DNA of 8,906 bases from an uncultured Roseburia sp. (GCA_947384095.1 CANDFU010000047.1:1-8906), one strand, 5' to 3'. Shown: positions 1 through 7,128, numbered from the stretch's first letter. A program made the numbers and translations. The notes: a model not told the origin generated them from the letters alone.

Positions 1-51
1 CCCACGTATCCAGCTTGGAAGGCTGGTGTTCTACCATTGAACTACACCCGC
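1..51 (-). tRNA. tRNA-Gly (anticodon TCC), 3' part cut by window edge
   Basis: Read on the minus strand, the sequence starts GCGGGTGTAGTTCAATGGTA, a typical tRNA-Gly acceptor and D-arm. It continues into a perfect five-pair anticodon stem (CCAGC/GCTGG) around the seven-base loop CTTCCAA. The anticodon TCC lies at 17-19 and reads GGA and, by wobble, other glycine codons. The window ends in the variable region, so the T-arm and the 3' acceptor strand are missing because of the window boundary, not because of a deletion. Confidence 0.95.
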
Positions 52-62
52 ATATTACCTAT

Positions 63-68
63 ATTATA
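63..68 (-). promoter_or_regulatory. -10 element for the tRNA-Gly gene
   Basis: A perfect TATAAT is read on the minus strand about 12 bases before the first tRNA base, the expected distance for a tRNA transcript with a very short leader. The matching -35 region is poor (roughly ATAAAC around 86-91), so only the -10 half is convincing. Confidence 0.4.
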
Positions 69-280
69 TCTGCTATTTTCATCTCGTTTATGATAGCATC
101 TTCCGCTTCTTTTTGCAAGCCCGAAAATCAATTCCGTCCCTTTTTGTCACTTTCTTCCTTTTTATCGGAACATTCCGGACATCATTTTGTATATTCTGAC
201 CACAATCTGACGCGTCTTCGTCTTCCCGGCGGCAGGCCATTTGCGGAGAAGAAAAAGTATCCGGAATCGTCTCCTTTCCG

Positions 281-309
281 TTGTATTTCCGGCCGTTCCC
301 GCTTATAAT
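281..309 (+). promoter_or_regulatory. Candidate promoter of the MBL-fold gene
   Basis: TTGTAT (281-286), a 17-base spacer and a perfect TATAAT (304-309) lie upstream of the gene starting at 389. This would give a leader of about 70 bases. The -35 matches TTGACA at only three of six positions. The rest of the 52-388 gap holds no gene or repeat that I can support. Confidence 0.5.
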
Positions 310-388
310 ATCTGACAGCGGGGACAGGCAGCAAAAACCTGCTCTTCCCTCAGAAATTCACCTCGCCAAGGCAAAGAAAGGATAAACC

Positions 389-1330
389 ATGAACCAGCAA
401 AACAACGCAAAGCCCCGCATACTTCCACTCTTTTTCCTGCTCCTTCTGCTCTGCGCCGGCTGTGCCGCCTTCTATCTGCGCGGCGCCGCGGCGCGCAGAA
501 AAGACGCCACGGGACATACGCCCGATCTGACAAAGGAGTATGTCGTCACACAGTACGCCGATGCGAGCGGCGCGCAGGGTACCTTTTATACGATTACAGA
601 CGACCGTTCCCTTATCATCATCGACGGAGGCTGGGCGGAAAACGAGGCTGCCGTGCGCGAGGTGATCGCAAAGCACGGCAACACAGTGGACGCCTGGATC
701 CTCTCCCACCCGCACCGCGACCACGCGGGGGCGTTCAACGCCATCTATGCCAGTCCGGACGGCATCACAATCCGAAAGATCTACGACAACGGCTTTGACT
801 ATGATTTCATCGAAGCGGCCGGGGAGCCCTACGACGATATTACCGTGATGGAGAATTATCACGGCATGACAGGGGGCAGTGCCGACGTGACGCACCTAAG
901 GCGCGGCGACGTCCTGAATATCTGCGGCCTGACCTTCACCGTGTTAAACGCCTACGACGATGCCGTTTTAAACAATGTCGGCGATGAAAAGGACTATCAG
1001 AACAATGCCTCGCTGCTTCTTAAGGTGAGCAGCCAAAACAATAGCATGCTCTTCTGCTCCGACATCAAATACGACATGGACAATTTCCTGCTTGAAACCT
1101 GCGGGGACGCCCTTGCCTGCGACTATATACAGGCCGGACATCACGGCAACTGGTCTTTCTCGGACGCATTCTACGAAAAGACGGGCGCCTCGGTCTTCTT
1201 CTTTGACGCGCCCGCCGGGATTATGGACAACCCCGATTTTCCCGCCTGCGCCTTAAAGGAGCGCCTTCTGGAAAAAAAGAAGACGGTGCTCGATTTTCGC
1301 ACCGCCCCCAACTTTATTACATTAAAATGA
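389..1330 (+). CDS. Membrane-anchored ComEC-like metallo-beta-lactamase-fold hydrolase
   Basis: This is a 313-aa protein. Residues 11-30 form a very hydrophobic N-terminal segment (LPLFFLLLLLCAGCAAF) that should anchor it with the catalytic domain outside. The CAGC ending resembles a lipobox but has Cys, not Leu, at -3, so lipidation is uncertain. The metal-site motif HPHRDH is at 107-112, with a later Asp in CSDIK (D225) and paired His in QAGHHG (251-252). That is the pattern of stand-alone ComEC/Rec2-type MBL domains, not of class B beta-lactamases. The start is supported by GAAAGGA just upstream. It stands alone on its strand and converges with blaR1. The substrate cannot be told from sequence; a nuclease, phosphodiesterase or other hydrolase role is possible. 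The fold is secure, the function is not. Confidence 0.85.
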   Translation: MNQQNNAKPRILPLFFLLLLLCAGCAAFYLRGAAARRKDATGHTPDLTKEYVVTQYADASGAQGTFYTITDDRSLIIIDGGWAENEAAVREVIAKHGNTVDAWILSHPHRDHAGAFNAIYASPDGITIRKIYDNGFDYDFIEAAGEPYDDITVMENYHGMTGGSADVTHLRRGDVLNICGLTFTVLNAYDDAVLNNVGDEKDYQNNASLLLKVSSQNNSMLFCSDIKYDMDNFLLETCGDALACDYIQAGHHGNWSFSDAFYEKTGASVFFFDAPAGIMDNPDFPACALKERLLEKKKTVLDFRTAPNFITLK

Positions 1331-1694
1331 CATGACTTTTGTATGAGATTTTTTCTATATCTGTTTCCTTTCCGTCGGAACTGTCCCATCTTTTGTATAT
1401 TGTAATTCAACTTTCGTTTGTAGGTTCTTTTGGGAAAAAGCAAGAGGCGCACGCCTCTTCTGTTTCTCCTCATTTCTCCGGCAAAAATCACCGATCTGAC
1501 AGGCACGCCCTCCCCCTGCATCTTCCGCAGAGATCAGCGGCCCGCCTCACATCGGTGACTTCCGCAATAAACATACCTTTGCCCCGCAAAACGCCGCGAA
1601 GCGCCCGGTTTCCGCGCAGATGCGCCTGCCCGTTCCGCTGCCAGCGGAGAAAAAATACTGCCGCAGCTTTTGTGGCAACTCCGTCCGAATTGCC
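1331..1694. other. Convergent intergenic gap, no supported gene
   Basis: This stretch separates the 3' ends of the MBL-fold gene and blaR1. I see one terminator-like hairpin (described separately) and a short perfect palindrome TCCGCTGGCAGCGGA near 1640-1655 with no T-tract in a useful place. Open frames here lack ribosome binding sites and recognisable protein patterns. The part next to blaR1 is GC-rich and could hold decayed coding sequence, but I cannot name any. Confidence 0.5.
1435..1459 (-). terminator. Rho-independent terminator, mainly for the blaI-blaR1 transcript
   Basis: The perfect inverted repeat AAGAGGCG/CGCCTCTT (1442-1459) forms a 7-8 bp GC-rich stem with a tight loop. Read on the minus strand it is followed by GCTTTTTCCC, a short T-run suited to ending transcription from blaR1, about 235 bases past its stop. 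On the plus strand the following bases (CTGTTTCTCCTC) are only weakly T-rich, so it may also stop the MBL-gene transcript, less efficiently. Confidence 0.6.
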
Positions 1695-3134
1695 TTAGTA
1701 ATAGTAGTAATTTCCACCGGCCGTAATCGTATCGCCGCTCTGGTTCTGCACATACACGCGGTACTGGCCGTCGGCAGGAGCCGTAAAAGTGTGACCCAAA
1801 AGGCCTTTTCCCTCCACATAGGTGCTGTTGCCGTTGGATACCCGCATGATACCAATCCGGTAAGTACTCGTGTTCGGTATCACTGAGCAGGAAATCACAA
1901 TCTTCTGCCCCGATTTTACCGAAAATGCGGAACTAACCATCCTCACGCCCGAACCGACAGACCAGTTGTTAAAAGACACCATCTCGTTCGCGTCCAGCGC
2001 CGGCATAATGTCCTCCGCCTCCGGGTTCGCGTACTCAAGCCTGTCATAAGAATCGTCCCCGGCTCCCGGCACATCGGTCTCCGAAAGTATCTGGAATCCA
2101 TCCCCCGCCAATACCATGTCTTCATCCTGGTGATGAATATTCTCGAAAATATAATCATTCAGACTTGCAATCTGGCTGCCAGCCGCGTATGCCGTCGTCA
2201 CATTCAGCAGCAGGAACGTAAACGCCATCGCCGCCGCAGTACCTGTCGCCATCAGCTTTACATCTTTATATCTTTTCATAAACTCTATTCTCCTTTCCAG
2301 AACCGACTTGTTCTGATAAAGCATGGAAAAGATATAGTCATCCTTCTGTTCACTCAGTGAATTTCTCATAACTTCTAAAATCATCTCAAAATAACGTGCC
2401 GCGGATACCTCTCCCTCCAGGGACCTGACGCTGCGCATGTCGCAATAGTACTCGCTCCACTCGTCGAGCAGATCCATCATGCCTTCCTTCTCTTCGGAAG
2501 ACTTCGGCCGAATAATGGAATCTATATACATGCCAATCAGCTTATATGCGACATCACGGCTCTTATGATGCATAAGCTCATGGCTGAGAATCACCTTTAT
2601 CTGCTGGTCCGTATAATCAGAATACGGCAGAATGATACGGCAGCGGAAGATTCCTATGATCAGCGGGCTCGCCAGCATATCATTGCGGTAGAGACCGACC
2701 TTTCTGCGAATCTTCAGCTTCTTTTTCAGCTCCAGAAAATACGCGAGGACATCCTCGTCATCCTCCGGAACGGATCCGCCGTAGATATCACGATATTTCC
2801 AGCTTTCCTTTATGTATCGCACAACCGGCTTTAAAATCATATACAGCCAGACCAGCTCCAGGCCGATCATGACCACCTTTACCGGGGTCGTGACATAAAA
2901 ATTAATCTGCCAGAATCCGGCCGACTGTAAAAAGCGGTTCCTGTGCGTAATTCCGATCAGAACATATCCGAGCGGCAGTACATAAAGAAGACAGATCAGA
3001 CGAAGTATCAGGTACACCACCTGCGGGTTCTGGATCCGGTAGCGCTGCTGCAGCACTTTCCAGAGAACCAGCGCAAGTGTGCCCGTACAAAATGTCAAAG
3101 CAATCGCAACAAATACCTGCTCAACCCAGTTCAT
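1695..3134 (-). CDS. BlaR1/MecR1-like M56 sensor metalloprotease
   Basis: This 479-aa membrane protease is the likely signal transducer for the BlaI-type repressor encoded just upstream. Hydrophobic segments lie near residues 6-27, 38-62, 82-103 and 296-316. The cytoplasmic M56 zinc-protease region carries HELMH (185-189) and a downstream EYYCD (228-232), matching the HExxH plus ExxCD ligands of the BlaR1 family. After the last membrane segment comes an exported C-terminal region of about 160 residues (317-479). It is rich in Ser, Thr, Asn and Tyr, looks beta-rich and ends in four tyrosines. No SxxK or KTG penicillin-binding motifs are visible there, so this is not a classical beta-lactam sensor. 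The start overlaps blaI by 14 bases and has AAAAGGAAG upstream, so translation is probably coupled. The likely role is sensing an envelope signal and triggering inactivation of the repressor; the ligand is unknown. Confidence 0.88.
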   Translation of the reverse strand: MNWVEQVFVAIALTFCTGTLALVLWKVLQQRYRIQNPQVVYLILRLICLLYVLPLGYVLIGITHRNRFLQSAGFWQINFYVTTPVKVVMIGLELVWLYMILKPVVRYIKESWKYRDIYGGSVPEDDEDVLAYFLELKKKLKIRRKVGLYRNDMLASPLIIGIFRCRIILPYSDYTDQQIKVILSHELMHHKSRDVAYKLIGMYIDSIIRPKSSEEKEGMMDLLDEWSEYYCDMRSVRSLEGEVSAARYFEMILEVMRNSLSEQKDDYIFSMLYQNKSVLERRIEFMKRYKDVKLMATGTAAAMAFTFLLLNVTTAYAAGSQIASLNDYIFENIHHQDEDMVLAGDGFQILSETDVPGAGDDSYDRLEYANPEAEDIMPALDANEMVSFNNWSVGSGVRMVSSAFSVKSGQKIVISCSVIPNTSTYRIGIMRVSNGNSTYVEGKGLLGHTFTAPADGQYRVYVQNQSGDTITAGGNYYYY

Positions 3135-3495
3135 CTATCTTCCTTTTGAGCCTGTCAATCTCATCCTCGGAAAGGATATCATCGCAGAGACCGCATGCGA
3201 GCGCGCCCATATCCCCCTTTGTGAAAAACCGCGCGTTCTCCTGCATCGTCGTCTTCCAGTACTCTTCCTTCGAGACGATCGGCTGATAGTAAGAATATCT
3301 GCCCTTGCGGTAGACATTCAGGAACCCCTTCTTGACCAGTCTCGACAAAAAGGTGGAGACCGTCTGCGGCTTCCAGTTCTTGCCGTTCTCCTGATTGACT
3401 CCGTTCATAATCTCCTGTAACGCTAATTCCTCTTTGGAATCCCAAATGACTTTCATAACGAGACGCTCGCATACTGAAATATCGTTTGTATCCAT
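3121..3495 (-). CDS. BlaI/MecI-family transcriptional repressor
   Basis: This is a 124-aa winged-helix repressor. Its N-terminal DNA-binding half includes VCERLVMKVIWDSKE (8-22) and the recognition-helix region WKPQTVSTFLSRLVKKGFL (41-59), followed by a wing with YRKGRYSYY. The C-terminal half (about 76-124) is helical and matches the family's dimerisation domain. Length is normal for the family. I chose the ATG at 3493-3495, not one ten codons upstream, because AGAAAGGAGT sits six bases before it. The gene overlaps the M56 protease gene by 14 bases, the standard repressor-sensor layout, and would be relieved when the protease is activated. No beta-lactamase gene is adjacent, so its regulon is unknown beyond probable self-control. 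Confidence 0.92.
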   Translation of the reverse strand: MDTNDISVCERLVMKVIWDSKEELALQEIMNGVNQENGKNWKPQTVSTFLSRLVKKGFLNVYRKGRYSYYQPIVSKEEYWKTTMQENARFFTKGDMGALACGLCDDILSEDEIDRLKRKIDELG

Positions 3496-3565
3496 CTTCG
3501 TACTCCTTTCTGCACAATGACACACGGGAAATCCCCATATCTCATCATTTTCCGTTCATCAGATT

Positions 3566-3595
3566 TTTATACTGCCATGTACAATTTTCTTACAA
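3566..3595 (-). promoter_or_regulatory. Candidate promoter of blaI-blaR1
   Basis: On the minus strand, TTGTAA (3590-3595), an 18-base spacer and TATAAA (3566-3571) lie about 70 bases before the blaI start. The spacer contains the palindrome TGTACA (3578-3583), a plausible place for repressor binding. A second minus-strand -10-like TATAAT is present at 3650-3655, so the true start site is not settled. Confidence 0.45.
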
Positions 3596-3643
3596 GAGCA
3601 GGATTACTACATGTTCCGTTCTGCCTTTGACAGAATTGTACAT
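3577..3643. repeat. 10-bp inverted repeat flanking the blaI promoter, candidate operators
   Basis: ATGTACAATT at 3577-3586 and its exact reverse complement AATTGTACAT at 3634-3643 are 59 bases apart centre to centre. Each contains TGTACA, built from the TGTA/TACA half-sites known for BlaI/MecI operators, although the known operators usually have two bases between the halves. The right-hand copy continues as TACATATGCG, close to a TACA-N2-TGTA site. The inner copy lies in the promoter spacer. The regulator assignment is inference. Confidence 0.4.
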
Positions 3644-3654
3644 ATGCGTATTAT
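3627..3654 (+). promoter_or_regulatory. Promoter-like sequence facing away from blaI
   Basis: A perfect TTGACA (3627-3632), a 16-base spacer and TATTAT (3649-3654) read on the plus strand, with TGTACA inside the spacer. No convincing gene follows before the opposing Cys-rich gene ends at 3777. It may be fortuitous, or it may drive a short antisense or small RNA. An AT-rich stretch with a T-run follows at 3680-3726, without a clear hairpin. Confidence 0.3.
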
Positions 3655-3776
3655 AGACCAACTTGCCCAAGAAATCTATCCTCTTTCTGAAATTTTTTTA
3701 AAATTATGCAAAACTGGTACTTTTTTCCTGTCTAAATTCCTCCTTCTTCCGAAATGGAAGCGGTATGTGACATACC

Positions 3777-3965
3777 TTATTTCGGATGGCAGGCGCCATT
3801 TACGTCGCAGATGCCGCCCGCCGGGCATCCGGCGCATCCGCAGCCACAGGATGATTTTCCTTTTCTCCTGCCGCGCACCATACCGGCAATGACCGCCGCA
3901 ACTGTCATGATCAGAATCGCGCTGATGATAAGCGTCGCGGCATTTTCCATAATCCAGACAAACAT
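3777..3965 (-). CDS. FeoB-associated Cys-rich membrane protein
   Basis: This 62-aa protein has one hydrophobic segment (about 8-30), a basic stretch (RGRRKGK, 31-37) and a C-terminal Cys cluster. Cysteines fall at 40, 42, 44, 47, 53 and 59, beginning CGCGCAGCP. This is the pattern of the small FeoB-associated Cys-rich family found after feoB in many Firmicutes. The basic residues after the helix suggest that the Cys tail is cytoplasmic, where it could receive or buffer Fe(II) arriving through FeoB; that role is inference. The start ATG at 3963-3965 follows GGGGAGG by five bases, which excludes the longer upstream frame. It lies about 160 bases past feoB with no evident terminator between, so it is probably the last gene of the operon. 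Confidence 0.85.
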   Translation of the reverse strand: MFVWIMENAATLIISAILIMTVAAVIAGMVRGRRKGKSSCGCGCAGCPAGGICDVNGACHPK

Positions 3966-4127
3966 TGAAACCTCCCCTTCCTTAATACAGCATGACGCCC
4001 CGAATGAAACGGACTGCCCTGCTGCCTGCTTTCTTAAATTATACGCCCTATAAAGGCAGAAGCCCTCCGGGCAGGATCGCACTGCGCCGGAGAAGAAGTA
4101 CGCCGCAGAAGCGGCCCGCCAAAGGCA

Positions 4128-6530
4128 TTATCCCGCCGTTTTTACCTTGATATCCGCGGACAGCCTTGTCGCTTCCTTATACGGTCTGAACAGCATATAA
4201 ACCATACTGCCGAGCACCACAGCAGCCGCAGCCAGGCCGGGCATATTAAGATTGCCGGTGAATGCCGAGCCAGTCTGATACACCGTCAGCGACACCGCAT
4301 AAGCCAGCCCGCACTGATAACCGATCGCAAACCATGTCCATTTCGCATTGTTCATTTCCCGCCTGATTGCCCCGATCGCCGCAAAACAGGGCGCACACAG
4401 AAGATTGAACACAAGGAACGAATACCCGGCTATCCTGTCGAAGTTTGCGCCGATTTCGGGCCATCCGCCGGGATAGAGGATCCCCATCGTGCCGACGATG
4501 TTTTCTTTTGCCACCAGGCCGGTAATGGAAGCCACCGCCGCCTGCCAGTTTCCCCAGCCAAGCGGTATGAAAATCCATGCGATCGCGCTGCCAATCGCCG
4601 CGAGAAGCGACTGGTCCATCTCTTCCTCCGCAAGCATCCGGAAACCTTCCGAGGTAAATCCGAAGTATGTGGCAAACCAGATGACGATCGTGGATAGCAG
4701 GATAATCGTGCCCGCCTTCTTTATGAAAGACCATCCGCGCTCCCACATGGAACGCAGGACATTGCCTGCCGTGGGCATATGATAAGCAGGAAGCTCCATG
4801 ACGAAGGGCGCCGGATCGCCGGAAAACAGTTTCGTCTTCTTTAACATAATGCCGGAAATAACAACCGCTGCCATACCCACAAAATAAGCGCTTGTCGCAA
4901 CCCACGGGGAGCCGCCGAAAATCGCGCCGGCTACCATGGAGATAAACGGGACCTTCGCGCCACAGGGGATAAATGTAGTCGTCATAATCGTCATCCTGCG
5001 GTCACGTTCATTTTCAATCGTCCTCGACGCCATAATACCCGGAATGCCGCAGCCGCTGCCAATGAGCATGGGGATAAAAGATTTGCCGGACAATCCGAAC
5101 TTACGGAAGATGCGGTCAAGCACGAATGCGATCCGCGCCATATATCCACACGCCTCAAGGAAGGCCAGGAGCAGGAACAGAACCAGCATCTGCGGCACAA
5201 AGCCAAGTACTGCGCCCACACCGGCCACGATGCCGTCACCGATCAGCCCCGCAAGCCAGTCTGCGGCGCCCACTGCCTCAAGCCCGTTTCCTACAAGGAC
5301 CGGGATTCCGGGTATCCATATCCCATAAGCCGCCGGGTCGGGCCCGTCGCCATACTGTTCCAGTACCGCAACCGCCTCCGCATAATCTGCAAGGGACGCT
5401 GTTTCCACCGTCACTTCCAGGGTCTCATCATCCTCTATTTCATAAGGAAAGCCGTCTGCAGGAGCCCTGCCGTTTTCCTCCACATAAGCGTCGTAACCAT
5501 CTACGATAAGCGCCGCGTCGCCGTATTCCCCGGAAGCCTCCCTGTACGCGGAAGCGCCGATGCCAGGCAGATGCCATCCGTCGCCAAACAGCCCGTCATT
5601 TGCCCAGTCCGTAGCTGCGGCCCCTACCGTGACCATGGATATGTAATACACAAAAAACATAATCGCCGCAAAAACAGGGAGCCCTAAAAAACGGTTTGTG
5701 ACAATCCTGTCAATCTTATCGGAATTTGTCATCTTTCCCTCCGACTTTTTCTTTAAGCACCCTTTGATGATGCTTCCAATATAAATGTACCGCTCGTTGG
5801 TGATAATGGATTCGGCGTCATCGTCCATCTCCTCCTCGGCTGCCCTGATATCTGTCTCAATATGGGAAAGGACGGCTTCACTCAGATTCAACTGTTCCAG
5901 GACCTTCTCGTCCCGCTCAAACAGCCTGACGGCGTACCATCGCTGCTGTTCCTCCGGCAGCCCGCGTATGGCAGCTTCTTTGATATGGGCAAGGACGTGT
6001 TCCACGGTCTCCGAAAATGTGTGCATCGGGACCGTCTCTGCGTTCCCTGCCGCATCGATTGCGGCCTCCGCAGCTTCAGCGATACCCGTTCCTTTCAGGG
6101 CGGAAATTTCAATTACTTTACAGCCCAGCGCCCTGGACAGCTCGCCTGTGTTAATCTGATCGCCGTTTTTTCTCACCACATCCATCATGTTAACGGCGAC
6201 AACAACAGGGATGCCAAGCTCGGTGAGCTGGGTCGTCAGATACAGATTCCTCTCTAAGTTTGTGCCGTCAATGATATTTAAAATCGCATCGGGCCGTTCG
6301 CCGATCAGGTAATTTCTTGCGACCACTTCCTCCAAAGTATACGGGGAAAGGGAGTAAATGCCCGGAAGGTCGGTGATCGTCACGCCGTCATGCTTCTTTA
6401 GCTTTCCTTCCTTTTTTTCTACCGTAACGCCCGGCCAGTTTCCGACAAACTGGCTGGAACCGGTCAGGGCATTAAACAGCGTTGTCTTTCCACAGTTCGG
6501 GTTGCCCGCAAGAGCAATTCGCATATCCAT
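4128..6530 (-). CDS. feoB: Ferrous iron transporter FeoB
   Basis: This 800-aa GTPase-permease imports Fe(II) across the cytoplasmic membrane. The N-terminal G domain shows G1 GNPNCGKT (9-16), G3 DLPG (54-57), G4 NMMD (114-117) and the G5-like SALKGTG (143-149), followed by a helical regulatory region to about 275. Membrane helices start at about 281. Family-typical core blocks include GFVPQM (443-448), FLEACGYMAR (457-466), GSGCGIPG (491-498), IPCGAK (521-526), GLVAKEN (671-677) and the Cys pair in LCAPCFA. Between the first and second membrane segments, about residues 311-405 form an acidic stretch not needed by the standard family core. I kept the first ATG because GAGAGG lies seven bases upstream; the Met two codons later is too far from it. 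It sits 31 bases after the second feoA, in one operon. No frameshift is seen. Confidence 0.97.
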   Translation of the reverse strand: MDMRIALAGNPNCGKTTLFNALTGSSQFVGNWPGVTVEKKEGKLKKHDGVTITDLPGIYSLSPYTLEEVVARNYLIGERPDAILNIIDGTNLERNLYLTTQLTELGIPVVVAVNMMDVVRKNGDQINTGELSRALGCKVIEISALKGTGIAEAAEAAIDAAGNAETVPMHTFSETVEHVLAHIKEAAIRGLPEEQQRWYAVRLFERDEKVLEQLNLSEAVLSHIETDIRAAEEEMDDDAESIITNERYIYIGSIIKGCLKKKSEGKMTNSDKIDRIVTNRFLGLPVFAAIMFFVYYISMVTVGAAATDWANDGLFGDGWHLPGIGASAYREASGEYGDAALIVDGYDAYVEENGRAPADGFPYEIEDDETLEVTVETASLADYAEAVAVLEQYGDGPDPAAYGIWIPGIPVLVGNGLEAVGAADWLAGLIGDGIVAGVGAVLGFVPQMLVLFLLLAFLEACGYMARIAFVLDRIFRKFGLSGKSFIPMLIGSGCGIPGIMASRTIENERDRRMTIMTTTFIPCGAKVPFISMVAGAIFGGSPWVATSAYFVGMAAVVISGIMLKKTKLFSGDPAPFVMELPAYHMPTAGNVLRSMWERGWSFIKKAGTIILLSTIVIWFATYFGFTSEGFRMLAEEEMDQSLLAAIGSAIAWIFIPLGWGNWQAAVASITGLVAKENIVGTMGILYPGGWPEIGANFDRIAGYSFLVFNLLCAPCFAAIGAIRREMNNAKWTWFAIGYQCGLAYAVSLTVYQTGSAFTGNLNMPGLAAAAVVLGSMVYMLFRPYKEATRLSADIKVKTAG

Positions 6531-6551
6531 AATCTTTCCTCTCTTTCTTTA

Positions 6552-6565
6552 TTAGTTCTAACTAA
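6552..6565. promoter_or_regulatory. TTAG-N6-CTAA palindrome at the feoA2-feoB junction
   Basis: TTAGTTCTAACTAA is a perfect six-base inverted repeat around CT. It overlaps the stop codon of the second feoA and lies about 20 bases before the feoB start. It shares the TTAG-N6-CTAA form with the two sites in the operon leader. It may be an internal operator, or a coincidence of the stop-codon region; no strong promoter is visible beside it. Confidence 0.4.
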
Positions 6566-6786
6566 CCCATGACTTCAATTATTTCCGCATCCGCTTTCCT
6601 GATAGAAAGTTCGTAACCACGGACGGTCACTTCAATCGGGTCCCCGAAAGGAGCCACTTTTCGGATCTGTACATCCACGCCCTTCGTCAGTCCCATGTCC
6701 ATAATCCGGCGTCTGACCGCTCCTGTGCCATGAAGTTTCAGAACCCGGACGGTGTCGCCGACCTTTGATTCTCTCAGTGTCTTCAT
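6562..6786 (-). CDS. feoA: FeoA-family ferrous iron transport protein (second copy)
   Basis: This is a 74-aa SH3-like FeoA-domain protein, the usual size. Family features include LRESKVGDTVRVLKLHG (4-20), RRRIMDMGLTKG (25-36) and the C-terminal strand block APFGDPIEVTVRGYELSIRK (45-64). FeoA proteins are small cytoplasmic partners of FeoB, thought to modulate its GTPase or transport activity. The Met at 6784-6786 is chosen because GGAGG lies nine bases upstream; the Met two codons earlier would be only three bases from it. The gene starts 68 bases after the first feoA ends and stops 31 bases before feoB. Of the two FeoA proteins this is the closer match to canonical FeoA. Confidence 0.93.
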   Translation of the reverse strand: MKTLRESKVGDTVRVLKLHGTGAVRRRIMDMGLTKGVDVQIRKVAPFGDPIEVTVRGYELSIRKADAEIIEVMG

Positions 6787-6854
6787 CTCCATTTTCCTCC
6801 ATTTTATATCATATACATTCAGGTCCATGCGCAGAGTACCGCTTTTCGCGTTTC

Positions 6855-7064
6855 TCACACCATAATCTTCTGCGCCATCTCCCTGCTGACTGCAATGCGG
6901 GAACCCTTCACGTTCACGATAACGCTGCCGTTCATCGCGTTTATTACCGTGACCGCTCCCCCCACAACAAAACCGAGATTCTCCAGATGCGCCCTGACAT
7001 CCTGTCTGCCCCCGATTTTTCTGATTATGTTTTCCTTTCCAGTTTCTACCATTGTAAGCGGCAT
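6855..7064 (-). CDS. feoA: FeoA-family ferrous iron transport protein (first copy)
   Basis: This 69-aa FeoA-domain protein is divergent from the neighbouring copy. Visible family blocks are HLENLGFVVGGAVTVINA (26-43) and GSVIVNVKGSRIAVSREMAQ (46-65), which correspond to the SH3-like barrel strands and the final helix. The start at 7062-7064 follows GGAGG by eight bases; a longer frame reaching 7154 would run through the leader palindrome and lacks a ribosome binding site. It is the first gene of the operon, about 115 bases after the predicted transcription start. Paired feoA genes before feoB are known in Clostridia. Whether the two proteins act as a heteromer or have separate roles is open. 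Confidence 0.9.
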   Translation of the reverse strand: MPLTMVETGKENIIRKIGGRQDVRAHLENLGFVVGGAVTVINAMNGSVIVNVKGSRIAVSREMAQKIMV

Positions 7065-7128
7065 CCTGTATTCCTCCATTCTGATACGTTTTATGTCAGG
7101 AAACGCAGTGCAATCAACAGGGCAGTTA

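Noticed and set aside
350..895. 181-codon open frame on the minus strand
   Set aside because: It lies antisense to the well-supported MBL-fold gene, has no recognisable protein pattern, and its openness follows from the GC-rich codon use of the real gene.
389..1330. Beta-lactamase controlled by the nearby BlaI/BlaR1
   Set aside because: The MBL protein has ComEC-type motifs and a membrane anchor, and it is convergent with blaR1 with its own promoter, so a true class B beta-lactamase is unlikely.
1339..1698. Plus-strand frame after the MBL-fold gene
   Set aside because: It has no ribosome binding site, low-complexity Arg/Pro/Ser composition, and runs through the terminator hairpin.
3746..3776. 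Two small adjacent hairpins after the Cys-rich gene as a terminator
   Set aside because: CTTCC-GAAAT-GGAAG and GGTATG-TGA-CATACC are short, and no T-run follows on the minus strand.
3611..3892. 93-codon plus-strand frame downstream of the TTGACA element
   Set aside because: Its second half is antisense to the Cys-rich gene, and the first half has no ribosome binding site or protein-like pattern.
4246..4905. 219-codon open frame on the minus strand
   Set aside because: It is in another frame inside feoB on the same strand; the FeoB frame holds clear family motifs across the whole stretch, and this one holds none.
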